From: Cristatella mucedo
Taxonomy: Eukaryota; Bryozoa; Phylactolaemata; Cristatellidae
Assembly: GCA_009760855.2 (NCBI GenBank)
Contig: WPIO01000020.1
Coordinates: 2,731,501-2,795,500, forward strand
Length of the DNA stretch: 64,000 bases
Direction of reading: 5' to 3'
This document shows positions 1 through 11,370 of the stretch, piece by piece. The translations under genes were made by a program, and so were the position numbers. How positions within the stretch are numbered: the stretch's first letter is position 1; every line of letters begins with the position of its first letter. The notes under the pieces were generated by a model, which saw nothing but the letters and a program-made list of their open reading frames with translations, was not told the origin of the DNA and did no database searches.

Positions 1-1220
1 AACACGGCTAAGGAATCCCGACGAGTAGTAGTAAGACGAATAATGGCTCTAATGCCTTGTCAGACAAATTATGCAGGTACTCTAATGAGCTGATTAGAAC
101 TGGAATCTTTGAAGGCTCGAAAATGACGTCGTCCTCTTACAACAGAGTCCAAAGCTTTTTGGCAAGGCCGACAGGCTCAATCACAGCAGAGTAGAGTAGT
201 CACTTAGAAAAAAAGAAGTGCAGTTCGAGTGCCATCTTCAGCAGGTACCCTGTACGGCCGACTAAGCACCATTAACTTGAACGAAACTCCTTACCCCAAG
301 TCTGCCATAGAGTGACAACTACAAGCAGATTTTTTCACATTGCTTTATGCTGGTATCAATTCTGCTGTACGTGCTGTCCAACCTGAACTTGCAGGGTGAT
401 CAAATTTGGAACGGGTAAAAGCAAGGCTATTAGACAGCCGATAGATTCTCGGTCCCTAGTTAAGAGGCAGATCGAAGTCGAATTAGCAGGAGCTATTCTG
501 TCATTTCGGCATGCATGGGCAGAGAAAGTATATCCAAGATCAAAGGTTGTACACAAGACTGAGAATTCCTTTCGAAGCCACAACTGCACGACTTCCAATA
601 TGTCCTTCCCATCCACCAGACGTTAGCTGCACCACTAGCTGGATTAAGCATTATTAAATTTCGAAAGCACATTGTTGGCTGGAAGGAAATAATGTCGTTG
701 CTCTGCGCCTGCTACACGGCTCGAGCGCTGCCATGCCGGGGCGCTGAGCTGACAGAGTGGAGGCATGACTTAAGGCCTAGTCGGGAGCCCTGCAATTCTA
801 CTGCATACACGTAGGAAGCCTGGCCATGCGAGTGCCGAGTTGATCCTCTCGACTGGACTAGTCAGCCCAAGTTTCCATGTCTACATAGAGATTACGTTCT
901 CTCAGGGTACTATCCCAAATAATTAAATTACTATTGCATTATATACTTCTATGTGGCAAGAGATTTGGAGCTGCCGACAGGTGCAGCAGATTGGCCGGGG
1001 CCATGGCTGGCTGTGGTGACACCGAATGGCAGAACCATAGGTTTTGTGCCGATATGGCATCAGCAAGGATTAAGCAAGTGGCCGGGGTACCGAGCTCTAG
1101 TGCAGCAGCGTGGAAGCTGCCTCCGGTCGGTCGCACGCGGCCTCACTACCACCCCAAAACCCTGGGAAACGCTTGGGTGACCAGAGCTGCCAATAGCTAC
1201 AGGCAAACCGAGCTCAATAC
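1..1220. other. Intron sequence after ZIP exon 11
   Basis: I see no recognisable exon, RNA gene or repeat with a clear family assignment here. The ZIP TM IV motif is absent on the minus strand. Weak reading frames on both strands look like chance. Confidence 0.5.
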
Positions 1221-1319
1221 CTGGTCAGTCTTCGACTTGGCCAGTGAATTGTTCAGGTCCACTTTCGGAGCAGGATCAATGACGTGATGAGAGTGACTGT
1301 GGCCGTGGCCAAAGTGAAG
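1221..1319 (-). CDS. ZIP exon 11: His-rich cytosolic loop between TM III and IV
   Basis: 99 bp. The acceptor is tctttagcag|CTT and the donor CAG|GTATTG. Phase 0 at both ends. It encodes LHFGHGHSHSHHVIDPAPKV and then DLNNSLAKSKTDQ. The alternating His-Gly/His-Ser run is the metal-binding cytosolic loop of ZIP proteins. It is the last exon in the window. I looked through 1-1220 on this strand for the TM IV HNxxDG motif and did not find it, so the following exons are outside. Confidence 0.9.
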
Positions 1320-1729
1320 CTGCTAAAGATTTCAACAAACAGCTGCTGCTCGAAAACTGAAGCAGCAGCGCAGCGGCTGCTGCTTGCGACAGGGCTGCAG
1401 CACCAACCGATGCAGGCTGGCAGCCAGGACAGCACTGGTCTGTGCTGCTGCTGCTGCCGCTGCTCCACCTTTTCAGTGCTTCCCAGCCATCTGGTTGGGA
1501 GCAGGTGTGCTCATTAAGCCGCGCCGAGCGCACACTGAGGCTGATTTTAAGCTGCCTGGCAAAGAACGACCTCACTGCTCGCCACCGGCGATTCACCTCT
1601 GACGATCCAGCGGCTCACGGTGGAAGCAAAGCACACGAAGTCATACACTGCTTCGCAGGGAGGGCTCAAGCCATGGCACCCGACCGCCCGGCCGCTGCAA
1701 GCACCGATGCCAAACGGCGCTGCCACTAC

Positions 1730-1797
1730 CTCGTTGGGATTTCGTTTTCGTTTCAAGATCGCCATCAACATCTCCATGACAAAAAATGCATATATCA
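1730..1797 (-). CDS. ZIP exon 10: transmembrane helix III
   Basis: 68 bp. The acceptor is ccttgtag|TG and the donor GAG|GTAGTG. Two bases complete the Val codon. It encodes VIYAFFVMEMLMAILKRKR and then NPNE. The pattern (G/V)-hydrophobic-Tyr-x-Phe-Phe-x-x-Glu followed by a basic cluster is the ZIP TM III, with the membrane Glu conserved in LIV-1 proteins and the basic residues facing the cytosol. It is separated from exon 9 by only a 167-bp intron. Confidence 0.93.
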
Positions 1798-1964
1798 CTA
1801 CAAGGCAGGATCCTCCAGGTGACAGCTATAGCGACAAGCGCTTGAAGCGATGCAGAGAGAATCGCAGGCAGAATCGATTAGAGCCAGCTACAGGATACAG
1901 GAATCACTGCCAGGAGACTTAAAGGGCCGCGGAGCCGTGCCGCCTTGCCATAAGGCGTTCATAC

Positions 1965-2070
1965 CAAGACACATCACCAGCATCTTCCAGGTCGTTTCGG
2001 GAATCACAACCGAGTGTGACTCGCCCGCTGCCGACAGGCCTTCAAGCCTGTGATTGTGCTCACCCATGAT
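1965..2070 (-). CDS. ZIP exon 9: loop II-III and start of TM III
   Basis: 106 bp. The acceptor is gtgcttcag|ATC and the donor CTTG|GTATGA. Phase 0 in, phase 1 out. It begins IMGEHNHRLEGLSAAGESHS, so that joined to exon 8 it reads HLIPSIMGEHNH, the usual HLIPxxxGxHxH arrangement. It ends ETTWKMLVMCL. The Trp-Lys before TM III is typical of LIV-1 ZIPs. Without the phase and context this short exon could be overlooked. Confidence 0.92.
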
Positions 2071-2556
2071 CTGAAGCACACGGACAGCAGCACTGCAGCC
2101 GATGAGAGGACTGTGAGCAGCTGCAGCAGCCCCCTAAGAGCTTGTGTGCACACTCCAAATCAAAGCTCAAAGCATCACCGAGATACAAGACTGGAGCATG
2201 GATATGTGAATGCTACAATTGAATGGCTTTCGATGGCTCCCCCTGAGGCAATGCGAATTCTTTTTAGGTCGGAGGCCAAACGTCAAACTTGGAGGATCTT
2301 AAAGTTAGAGCGATAACAATGAAATAGGCTACACTAAGAATGGGAACACTTCGAAGCTCTCTATACCTGCTGTTCAATTGAAGCCGTGTAGTTTTTTTTG
2401 GCAGACCTGCTTAAGCAATTTCAGAAATCTAGCTACTAGGAACCAAGGAGCAAGCAGAAGCCTTAGCTACATAGACAATTCCGGAGAGGAAGAGAGAGAG
2501 AAAATAAGAAAGTAGGAAGGGAGAGAGAAGAGAGAGACATTGAGAGAACAATAGAG

Positions 2557-2625
<69 letters not shown>

Positions 2626-2780
2626 GGGAGCTAGGGAGGACGTCAGACATACAAGTTTGCATGCAATCGAAAAACACTTTTATAGTTTGGAAGATGGGGC
2701 TGCAACAACAGGCTGGACGTCATAATACATAATAGCGTGAATTAAGTTTAGAGACAGGCCCAAATAGGATCGTGTGACAG
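2071..2780. repeat. Intron sequence with GA microsatellite (about 2570-2620)
   Basis: Most of this interval has no recognisable content. From about 2485 the sequence becomes purine-rich (GAGA with interruptions), ending in an unbroken GA run at about 2570-2620. Confidence 0.8.
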
Positions 2781-3805
2781 TATGGGCCTCTACCTTGCAT
2801 TCCATCTGAGCAGTTTTGCACCTAAATTATGGAGCTTGCAACGAACTTTCATGCCGAGCACCTACTGACATGGCCACATTCATAGCTAGGCTAAAAGACC
2901 ACCTAATCCTCACAACATTAGCTACACGGGCTTGCATTGTCCCCATGTCTTTATGCATGCAGCAATTGTGCACAATACCAGTTATCACTTAATCAGTTGA
3001 CACACTTCCCATTCCTTCCATTTCCTGCTCACGTGAGCTGCCTAGGAATATATTTTTAGTTCATATCAGATGTTGCAAAGATCCACCGTTATCTTTATCA
3101 TGTCCATTCTCATGCAGGGATCCATTAATTAATTATGTGCCCTATCAATGAGTGGCAAGCAAAGCATGAAGGACACCCATGTTTTAGTCTTCAAGCCGTG
3201 GACAACCAAGTAACTTGTTAAATTTCAAAATATGAATAATATGTGAGAACTCAAGGAAATATCTCGATTAACATAACCATGATTGAGTTAGATCAAAGGA
3301 CTACTTTTTAGATCCAGTCGTGATTGGCTTCATAACTCCCTCGGCATACTGGCTTCACACTTCTGACACTTACTCTTTTAGATCCGTCTCAATTTTCTTG
3401 TCACAGAATACTTTTGCAAAATACTTCCTAGTCAGACTCTGCTTTACAGCAGCTGCCCTTCTGACTCAAGTTATTTACCTGTACCTCTAACTACTATTAA
3501 ATCCTCTGAAGAGCTTGCCCACAGCTTGCATGCTTTCAAAACCTGATCTGCTCCCGGTCGAAATCACGACATCCCCCAACTTATTGAAATTTATGTAAAG
3601 AAACTAAAACCTGCCTGTTCCTCGCTGCATTTTCTCAGTCCACATGAGTTGACCTGTGTATGCTTATGCATGCAGACACTGTCCTTGTTATCACTAACCA
3701 ATTGACATGCCTCATTTCCAACACATAAAGTGCCCAGAACGAGATTTAGTCATCCTCAAGGGCTATACAAATATCTTATGACTATTATTATAAGTATCAT
3801 GCTCG
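2780..3805 (+). mobile_element. Degenerate LINE-A-like 3' fragments
   Basis: Two pieces, at about 2780-3050 and 3400-3805, keep recognisable C-terminal LINE protein patterns. One has FAPKLWSLQ, matching the AP.LWNSLP motif of CR1/L2 elements; the other has SRHPP and a Lys-rich KETK followed by CLF. Both are followed by DNA like the LINE-A 3' UTR (TGCATGC and ACTAACCAATTGACATG). The second ends with GAGATTTAG..CTATACAAAT and a short ATT run at about 3785. They are full of stops. Confidence 0.5.
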
Positions 3806-4109
3806 TCCCATGTCCAGATGTCATACGAGGGTCATATGTCCACTAGCAGGCACAGCGCACTCGGAGTTCGACATTACAGGCTCAATCTGCTAATGATTTA
3901 GGAGTTACAGTAGTGCAGATGAAGGTTCGGGCAATTCTGTCGACCAAACCCAATACTGTACAAGCAGTGAACCAAACAGACGTCAACCACCAAACCGAGG
4001 TCAGGAGCCTGGTAAGTTTTAGTAACAGAGACTGTCGATCCGAGCGAGATAAAAATAGGGCATGAAGCAGAAGTTAAAGCTCCTCCTCCTCCTCTTTTGG
4101 AAAGATAAC

Positions 4110-4495
4110 TAGCACTTTGGAGAGTATGCCACTCTCCCTTGCTAGGGCGGCCGCCTTTAGCTCTGCAGCAGGTCCTAGACTGCGGAGCTCGCTTCCACAA
4201 TTCTTACGCAACGACATCTACTCTCCAACTGCCGACTATGGCACATCTTTTTCAGCGGTCCTGAACTGCTACTTCTATGCTACTCACTACCTCAACTGCT
4301 CTCCTAACTCTGCTATGCTTCCCACTTTCTCTTTGTTGCGTGAGACGAAGTCTGTTGGCTACCGAATGCGTACCGAAAGCCGCTTAGGCTGTGAGTGTGC
4401 TATACAAAACTCTCCTGCGTAACGCCCACATGGTCTTTATGACTTTGTGGAGTTACTGACGGAGATACATTACATTACAATTACATCAAGGACCA
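4110..4495 (+). mobile_element. LINE-B 3' end with TACATT tail
   Basis: Shares about 350 bp with copies at 36415, 55921 (inverted) and 58320 (inverted). It covers the end of the reverse transcriptase ORF (AGPRLRSSLPQFLRN) and a 3' UTR with CGTACCGAAAGCCGCTTAGG, and ends in TACATTACATTACAATTACAT. The tail marks the 3' end of a second CR1/L2-like LINE family. Confidence 0.75.
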
Positions 4496-4579
4496 TCACA
4501 ACTGCCCTGCTCCCCTGTCCCCATTGAGCAGCTACAATATGCAAAGGATTTTTCAGCCAAAGTTTCTGTTCTATGTTCT

Positions 4580-4700
4580 TGCCCTTCGTTGACCCAAGGG
4601 TAAGGTGCCTTTAACGACCACAGTCTTGGGATCAAGACCCTGCAGCCCTCTTTTGTAAAGTGCCTGGATAGAGATCAAGCTCTCTTAGGGTACTATGTAA
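4580..4700 (+). mobile_element. SINE-A (LINE-A-like tail)
   Basis: Contains a degraded tRNA-like head (GGGTAAGGTGCC, then GGGATCAAGACCC in the B-box place) and the tail GTAAAGTGCCTGGATAGAGA followed by CTCTTAGGGTACTATGTAAG. The same head-tail arrangement is seen at 25795, 27715 (inverted), 42092 and 52525 (inverted). Confidence 0.6.
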
Positions 4701-4921
4701 GTGCAACCAGTGATGGCAAGAAATGCTTGGAACTCAACATGCATGCCAGTACACAGCCGAGGGCATACAGATGTGTGCAACTGCATGTGTGGGCCCATGA
4801 GCGCAGCATATGCACATAGCCCAGATACGTGCATGCACCCACACACACATACGCTAAGAGAGGCAAGAGTGCACAAATCTGGCACAAAAATATGCCACAC
4901 ACATATAGCACACACACATAT

Positions 4922-4924
<3 letters not shown>

Positions 4925-4989
<65 letters not shown>

Positions 4990-4992
4990 CAC
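4925..4992. repeat. (AC)n microsatellite
   Basis: Uninterrupted AC dinucleotide run of about 55 bp within a wider CA-rich interval (about 4840-5130). Confidence 0.98.
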
Positions 4993-5531
4993 ACATAAGA
5001 GCAAGCTCGGCAGACATGTGTGCACTTGCACGTGCACGAATCAACACCGGTGCACATGGCATGCACTCAAGCGAGCACACTCAAGGTAACATGGAGACGC
5101 ATGCACACAAGTGTGCACACACACGCCCACATATAAACCCAAGTACAAAAGCGACATGCATGCTGGCAGGTGGGCAGATATGCAAAAACGACACGCTCAA
5201 TTCGCCGGTCTTGCTGCAGATTTGAGACTCAGTGCCATTCACCGAGTCATTTTGATGCTTGCAGACGCTCGTATCCATGTAGCTGAAATGCTGGTACACA
5301 CCAGCTCGTGAACATCGCGGGTGACAAAGTTCCGAGCCAGCATTAATCGCTGGCCTCCCTCTATAGTATGGACAACTGGTGCTTGCAAAGGCACACTCAC
5401 TTTCAGGCTATCTCCAAAAGGCGACTTCATGCAAGTGAGCTCACCAAAGGCAAAGCTCAAACGGAGCTGGGGACGCAGTGTGCACAGCATGCATGGCCCA
5501 CCGTTGGCCGAGAGCAGCTCTGCCTACTCAC

Positions 5532-5701
5532 ACTGGGTATGAGATGCAGGAGGGCATCGCCCAACATGGTGCCGGCTCCCAAGGCCACGAAGAATGTGAG
5601 AATATTGGCAGACGCCTGCGACTTTAGACAGGGTACAATGACGATGCCGAGCAGAGGCAGAGCGCCGACGATGAGCACGGCCAGCGTCCCAAAGCCATAT
5701 G
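5532..5701 (-). CDS. ZIP exon 8: transmembrane helices I and II
   Basis: 170 bp. The acceptor is gtcgccacag|CA and the donor CCCAGT|GTGAGTAG. The first two bases complete the Thr codon from exon 7. It encodes TYGFGTLAVLIVGALPLLGI and VIVPCL (TM I), then a short loop and ILTFFVALGAGTMLGDALLH with LIPS (TM II). The YG..AV start of TM I and the GDALLHLIP ending of TM II are diagnostic of ZIP transporters. The His in HLIP is conserved in the family. A donor two bases away (CCCA|GTGTGA) is possible but would not keep phase with exon 9. Confidence 0.96.
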
Positions 5702-6075
5702 CTGTGGCGACAAGAAAAAACGGGCATCACCAATTCAGCTCCCCAACCTGCACACACATGACCCCTTCCCTTCCCAAAGGCCTTACCCCCTACCAAGCAC
5801 ACGCAGCCCTCCAAGGCATGCTGGACTGATGGGCTTGTGATGGCCTAACAAGGCTGCATGCACGCAGGATTTGAGCAGACGAAGTCGAATGCATTTTTTT
5901 CTTTTCGGTTGCCACAGCCATACAGCGAGGCGCACACACGGGCTGCACACGCTGCACTCGTTGCTGATTGGTTTCACAACAGCCAATCGGCGGCAGACAA
6001 TCTGTGGGCGAGAGCAGCCAGGCGGCCAGGACTCGCGATCGTGGCTAGCTAGCAAGCGATGCTTCAACTGCTTAC

Positions 6076-6259
6076 TTTCGGCAGTAGAGGGCGCTCGCGG
6101 AGCTTCGGCCGTGGCCGGCGGAGGGGCACTGCCAGAGCAGTAGCCGCCAACTATCTGCTGCAGGAGGGCGGGGCACAGTGAAAGCAGGCTGTCGAAGGCG
6201 ACATGGCCATCGGTCTCCTCCACGTTGTAGATGGCCAGCAGCTGCGAGGCGTTCAGACA
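6076..6259 (-). CDS. ZIP exon 7: PAL-motif extracellular domain
   Basis: 184 bp. The acceptor is ttttctcag|TGT and the donor GAAA|GTAAGC. Phase 0 in, phase 1 out. It reads CLNASQLLAIYNVEETDG, then HVAFDSLLSLCPALLQQIV and GGYC. The PAL tripeptide in CPALLQQ is the signature of the juxtamembrane domain of LIV-1 ZIPs, through which ZIP4-type proteins dimerise. The two flanking Cys (in LCPAL and GGYC) sit at the expected places for the domain's disulfide. A Pro/Ala-rich stalk (APPPATAEAPRAPSTAE) then leads to TM I in exon 8. Confidence 0.95.
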
Positions 6260-6574
6260 CTGAGAAAAGAAAATCACAGATGATGAGTGACGTCGACAAA
6301 CAGGCGACAAACGTCGACAAGCAGTGCAGCGAGCTGCTAGAAGGTTTGCTGCACCGCCGGTAGCAATGGGCAACGCACTGTGGACGGTAGAAGAAGCATT
6401 TCAGCATTTCGCAAGGCTTCAGTGATGCTACCCTAACCGTACAAACAAACACGTGTGCTGCAAACGTGTGCACCCGAGCATATGGCACATAATAGTACAA
6501 GCAGGTGCACATATGTACACAAACACACACACAAGCATGGACATGCATAACAAGAAGCGATCTAGCCGACAGAG

Positions 6575-8440
6575 AGAAATAATAAACTTGATAATGACAA
6601 CTCAGAGAACTCAGTCTCTTTCTAGGCACTTTACATTTGCTGCAAAGGGAAACACGATTGAATGGTGAGTAATATCATGCTTGATAAACAATATGATTAA
6701 CCTGGTTAGGGGTGACATGCACAGGGTCAGCATGCAAATGTGGTTAGTGGCAGCATGCACAGTGTCAGCACTCATAAGCACATCAAGGACGAATCACAGG
6801 GACCGACGAAATGCTGTCCTAAATAGGTGTGTTTGCAAGTTCTTTTTAAATGTGGTCAAGTCAGGGGATGTTGTGACGCAAGTCTGGAGTGAGTTCCAGG
6901 CTTTGAGAGCATACAAACTAAATGCACGGTCTCCAAAGGGTTTGGGGTTTGTATGAAGTATTGGTAGACTGTTGGATTCCGAAAAGCAGGTGGTACGATG
7001 CTTGGCCTGGTGCGGGGTTAGATCTGAGAGATAGGCTAGAGCCAAAGAATGAAGTGACCTAACAGTGAGTGACAAAACCTTAAAGTCAATCCGTTGCTTG
7101 AATGATAGCCAGTGCAGGTCGGTGAGAAGTGGTGTGATGTGGCAACTGCGAGGCTCACGACAGACAAGCCTAGCTGTGGAGTTTTGCACCAGCTGCCATC
7201 GCCTGATTGCATATGCTGGTAGGCCAGTAAGCAGTGAGTTGCAGAAGTCAAGACGGAATGTCAAAATTGCATGGACCAACTTGGACGTGGTATCCTTATC
7301 TAAACAAGCGCGAATTTTAGCAATGTTATGTAGCCGAAAGTAGGCAGACTTGATTGTGGAGCTGATATGGTCATGTAACAAGAGGTCACTTTGGAACATG
7401 ACACCCAGATTTCGTGCTGATTCAACAGGAGATATGATGGCAGAACCCATTTTGAGCATCAGACTTTGTAATTTCTTAATCACACTTGGTGTGCCCAAAA
7501 CACTAAGTAAGTTTAATCATCGTTTATTTTTAGAAAATTTGATGCCATCCATGTGCGGATGTCATCAATGCATGCATCAAGTGAGTTGAGAGAATTTGAG
7601 GTGCTCAAAAGCTGGGAGGGATCAAAGCAAAGGTACAACTGAGTGTCATCCGCATAGAAGTGAAAGCCTAGATTTCGCTTGGCAATCACATCAACAAGAG
7701 GGAAAGTATAAACCGTGAAAAGAACCGGACCTGGCACGGAACCCTGAGGTACCCCATATTTCAGAGGTACCTCGGATGATCTTTGTCCATTCACGTCAAT
7801 ACTCTGGAGTCTCCCACTGAGATAGGACTTGAACCATTGCAGAGCAGTGCCAGTGATGCCCAGGTGAGATGAGAGGCGCTCTAGAAGAACTTTGTGATCG
7901 ATAGTGTCAAAAGCTGCCGAAAGATCGAGCAAAACAAGCAGAGACACTCTACCCATGTCTGCATTCCTAAGTAGGTCGTTGTATACCCTAAGCAATGCTG
8001 ACTCTGTGGAGTGATTAGCTCTAAAGCCAGACTGGAACTTACTAGCAAGGTTTGAAGTTTCGATATATGAGTTTAGCTGGTCCGCCACGACCAGTTCCAG
8101 TGTCTTTGATAGGAATGGTAGATAGGAGACTGGGCGGTAGTTGCTAAAGTTCTCTTGACCTAGTGTCGCTTTCTTGAGAAGTGGCATGGCTACAGCTTTT
8201 TTGAAAGGTGCTGGGACATGACCTGAGGCTAATGACATATTAATGATGTTAGTTATGCATGGCAGCAGCAGATTGATGCAGCGCAGGAGCAGGATTGTGG
8301 GAATAGGGTCCAAAGGACCCATGTTGTCTTCTTTGATGGTGTAAGAGTATCAGCTAGAGATGAGAATCTTTTTTTGAGGAACATGGTGCCATCAGTCGTA
8401 AATCCACAATACCACCAAGAACAGGAATAGGAAAGCATAC
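6575..8440 (-). mobile_element. LINE-A, best-preserved copy (RT domain to 3' tail)
   Basis: CR1/L2-clade non-LTR retrotransposon, 5'-truncated. From 8322 down to about 7510 one frame encodes reverse transcriptase with DPIPT..LL, NYRPVSYLPFLSKTLE, LDLSAAFDTIDH, GVPQGSVPGP and the catalytic FHFYADDTQLY. After a stop and frameshift near 7500 a second frame (7498-6794) continues with the C-terminal thumb region: LVQNSTARLVCRE, HITPLLTDLHWL, YLSDL and GDRAFSLYALKAWNSL. The 3' UTR follows and ends near 6580 with the family hairpin. The ATT tail is reduced. The endonuclease half is missing. The copy is inactive by its stop and frameshift. Confidence 0.92.
7513..8322 (-). pseudogene. LINE-A reverse transcriptase fragment
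   Basis: Open for 270 codons. RT motifs in order: PAPFKKA.. PLLKK (motif 1), NYRPVSYLPF (motif 2), LDLSAAFDTIDH (motif A), the STESALLRVYNDLL helix, YGVPQGSVPGP (motif B), FYADDTQLY (motif C) and WMASNFLKIN(D). YADD with flanking Thr-Gln is normal for CR1/L2 elements. It lies in the ZIP intron between exons 6 and 7, on the same strand, so it is part of the pre-mRNA but not of the protein. Confidence 0.9.
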
Positions 8441-9440
8441 ATTAGTTGTGCAACGACTAAGAACCTCGAGATCCGTCATGAGCTAACATAGAAAAAAGGC
8501 CACAAAAGCTTTGAACAAACAGTCACTAACATACTGCTATGTTTTTCTTTTACCTTTAAATACTCCCTTCTTCGTTAGCTTCTTTAAAGAGAATTTGCAA
8601 AACACATACACAATTTTTTGTTGATAAAGCCCCCTTGTCTTACTGAGAATTTCCGTGATGTCTGCAATTATTTCATTGCATCGCTTCATTTTTTGAATGC
8701 CCGTAGCACCATCACAAAGAGCTCCTCTCTTATTCTGCATTGAGTCTCGCCCATCATACGACAAACTTGACCATGCACCTCGGAGCAGGTTTCATGCCAA
8801 ACTTGCAGACGTAATGAACTACACAACAGGCACGACAGGAGCAACAGCTGAACGGACAGAACAGTAGTCCACGAGAAATACTGCATGCAGGGCCAAACCA
8901 ACGTCGTTGTGCACCAGCAGCTGAACAGATACGAAGAGCTCATGGCTTTCCTACTAGCCTCATTTGTGTAGCTCACACAGGCCTCCCAAGCCTTCAAAAA
9001 TATAATTATCTAACCTCCAGTCCTGATTTGCATAGTGCTAAAATCTCCAAGAGATATCAGAATGCTCGCGAGAAAGACGAACAGAATAATAAGAATAACA
9101 AAAACATGATATTGTTTGCATAACTAAGAGAAAACCTTAACTCTAGTCAGGCACTTTATAGCTCACTGAAAGAAAATAAGCGGCCACGAGTTAATGAAAA
9201 GCAAAGTAGTAAGCTTAGACAGGCGAGGTACACAGTAAGGCACTCACGGATGAAAGGTTACTAGGACATTATATTCTAACATGCGCCGAATTATGGTAGG
9301 GACTCACAGGAGACAAGAGATAAGTTCACAGGAGATGGAGAGAATCACAGGAGATAAGTTTACTAGTGTGCTACTTAAAACTATTAATGACGGTGCTCAT
9401 AGTTTCTGAACACACAATCAGGCATCGGAAAGTGCACTTG
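8441..9440. other. Intron sequence without recognisable genes
   Basis: Apart from short chance reading frames I see nothing assignable between two LINE-A copies. Confidence 0.5.
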
Positions 9441-9446
9441 GATATA

Positions 9447-10075
9447 ATAATAATAATAATAATAATACTAAAACATTTGATTCTGCACCCTCAGAGAACC
9501 CAATCTCTTTCTAGGCGCTTTACATTTGCTGCAAAGGAAACACGATCGGATGGTTAGTGGTAGCATGCTTGATAAACAACAAGACAACATGCTTAGGGGT
9601 GACATGCACAGGCTCAACATGCAAGTGGGGTTAGTGGGAGCATCCTGGTGAGGCAGTAGATCTGATAGGTAGGCTGGAGCCAAAGAATGAAGGGACATAA
9701 AAGTGAGTGACAATGCCTTGAAGTCGATGCGTTGGTTGACTGGGAGCCACTGCAGGTCGGCGAGAAGTGGTACGATGGGGCAACTGCGAAGCTCACGACT
9801 TACAAGCCTAGCAGCAGAGTTCTGCACCAGTTATAAGCACTTGATTGTGCAGGCCGGTAGATCAACAAGCAGTGAGTTCAGAAGTCGAGACAAGATGTCA
9901 CAAATGCATGGACCGGGCCACGAATTCAAGGATCAGCTTAGATGTGGTATCCCTGTCTAAACAAGCCCAAATTCTAGCAACGTTATGCAGCTAAAAGTAG
10001 GCAGACTTGATTGTGGAGCTGATGTGGTCGTCGAACGAAAGGAAGGGGAAAATTTGGCACAAGAAATAGGCAGGC
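9447..10075 (-). mobile_element. LINE-A 3' fragment
   Basis: Begins (at the low end) with ATAATAATAATAATAATAAT, the tail, then the hairpin CTCAGAGAACCCAATCTC..TAGGCGCTTTAC. It includes the ARLVSRELRSCPIVPLLADL and LQWLPVNQRIDFK region. A deletion within the 3' part joins the UTR to the ORF near 9645. Confidence 0.85.
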
Positions 10076-11370
10076 AGCCTTCTTTTCTTTTTGCCCAAAT
10101 CAGGAGATGATGAGCTATCAGTCGATACTGAGTCCTAGGCTTTGTAAGCAAACGAACTAGAGGCAGTTTTCATGGTATTTTAAGTTATAGTAATAATAAC
10201 TAACAATAATATGAAGAACAATAATAATGTGATTTGTCTTGCATCTTAGGAGAACCAAACCTCTCTCTCGGTACTTTCGATTGCTTGAAAGTCAGCTAGG
10301 GGCGCAACCCGATCAGCATCAGACGGAAGAGCAGTTGGTGCAATAGGAGATCTTATGCTATCAGATAGGTAAGTCCGAACATGAGAATGAATGGACGTGA
10401 CAATCTTCGACATGAGGGCAGCAGTGGCACGCCTGATGGAGGACATTGAGGAATTTAGAATTGAAGAGTGGATAAAGATTGGGGAGACGGACTTTTTGAT
10501 TTCGACAATCTTGCTTACAAAGAAGCTGCAACAACAATTGAGGCTAGACCACCAATAAGGTTGCTAGGTATAGCACTGACTAGTGCATAGTAAAATATAT
10601 GGTTGATGGTCGAAATCAGCATTTTTAGATGACGCTAATGTGACTGTACTATGCTCTAAATAGAAGTTAGATTTAGCATTGGGCATGATAGATTGGTACA
10701 GCCTACAATAATCCTCGTGTGCTAGTCAATGGTGAGACAACCAGCCAAGATTTTCCTGTATCGTTGCTGCCTTGGCAATTGCACACATAACCTCAGAAAG
10801 CTGTGGTAATAGTCAAGCCAGCTTACCCACATCGACCAAAACTTTCATCGGGCTTTGCCTTGCAAATCGAAAAGCTGGGCCTGATTTGTTAAGGAATAAA
10901 ACAGGGTCTCTGATACTGAAAGCACTTATCATAAATACTCTATCAAATCATATCTACTGACGAAGAAAAAGGCTTACCTAATAGTATCACGGTCTTCACA
11001 ATTAGCTTTGAGATCTGTGCATTTCCCATATAGGTATACTCTACACATATAGATGACTCATCACAGCCAGTGAGCTAAAGGCTTAATATTTCCGAGGGGG
11101 TAACATTAGTATACCCCAAGAGCAACCATACCTGCTAGATACTGCATTGCCTTGATCAGGAAAGATGAAAAGTACAAACTAAATTTTGAATAAAAACCTA
11201 TGTCATATCAAATAACAAAATAACTGTACAGTTTCTACACTTCGAGCCTTGGATGTTTAATTTTTCTTCAAGAGTAAATGCATAGCATGAGGTAGATAAC
11301 ATGCTCACGATGTAGGAAAAAATCCGTAGCAAGACCAAGCAAAATGACGAGAGCTAGGGGAATATTTTAC
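10076..11370. other. Intron sequence, mostly unassigned
   Basis: At about 10235-10450 a tail-like segment (CTTAGGAGAACCAAACCTCT) followed by HVRTYLSDSI-like coding on the minus strand suggests a very old LINE copy. The remainder shows nothing I recognise. Confidence 0.35.

Noticed and set aside
4685-5225. Cys/Val- or His/Thr-rich frames of 114-174 codons
   Set aside because: Translation of the AC microsatellite and CA-rich flanks. The His runs here are not related to the ZIP His loops, which lie in spliced, phase-matched exons.
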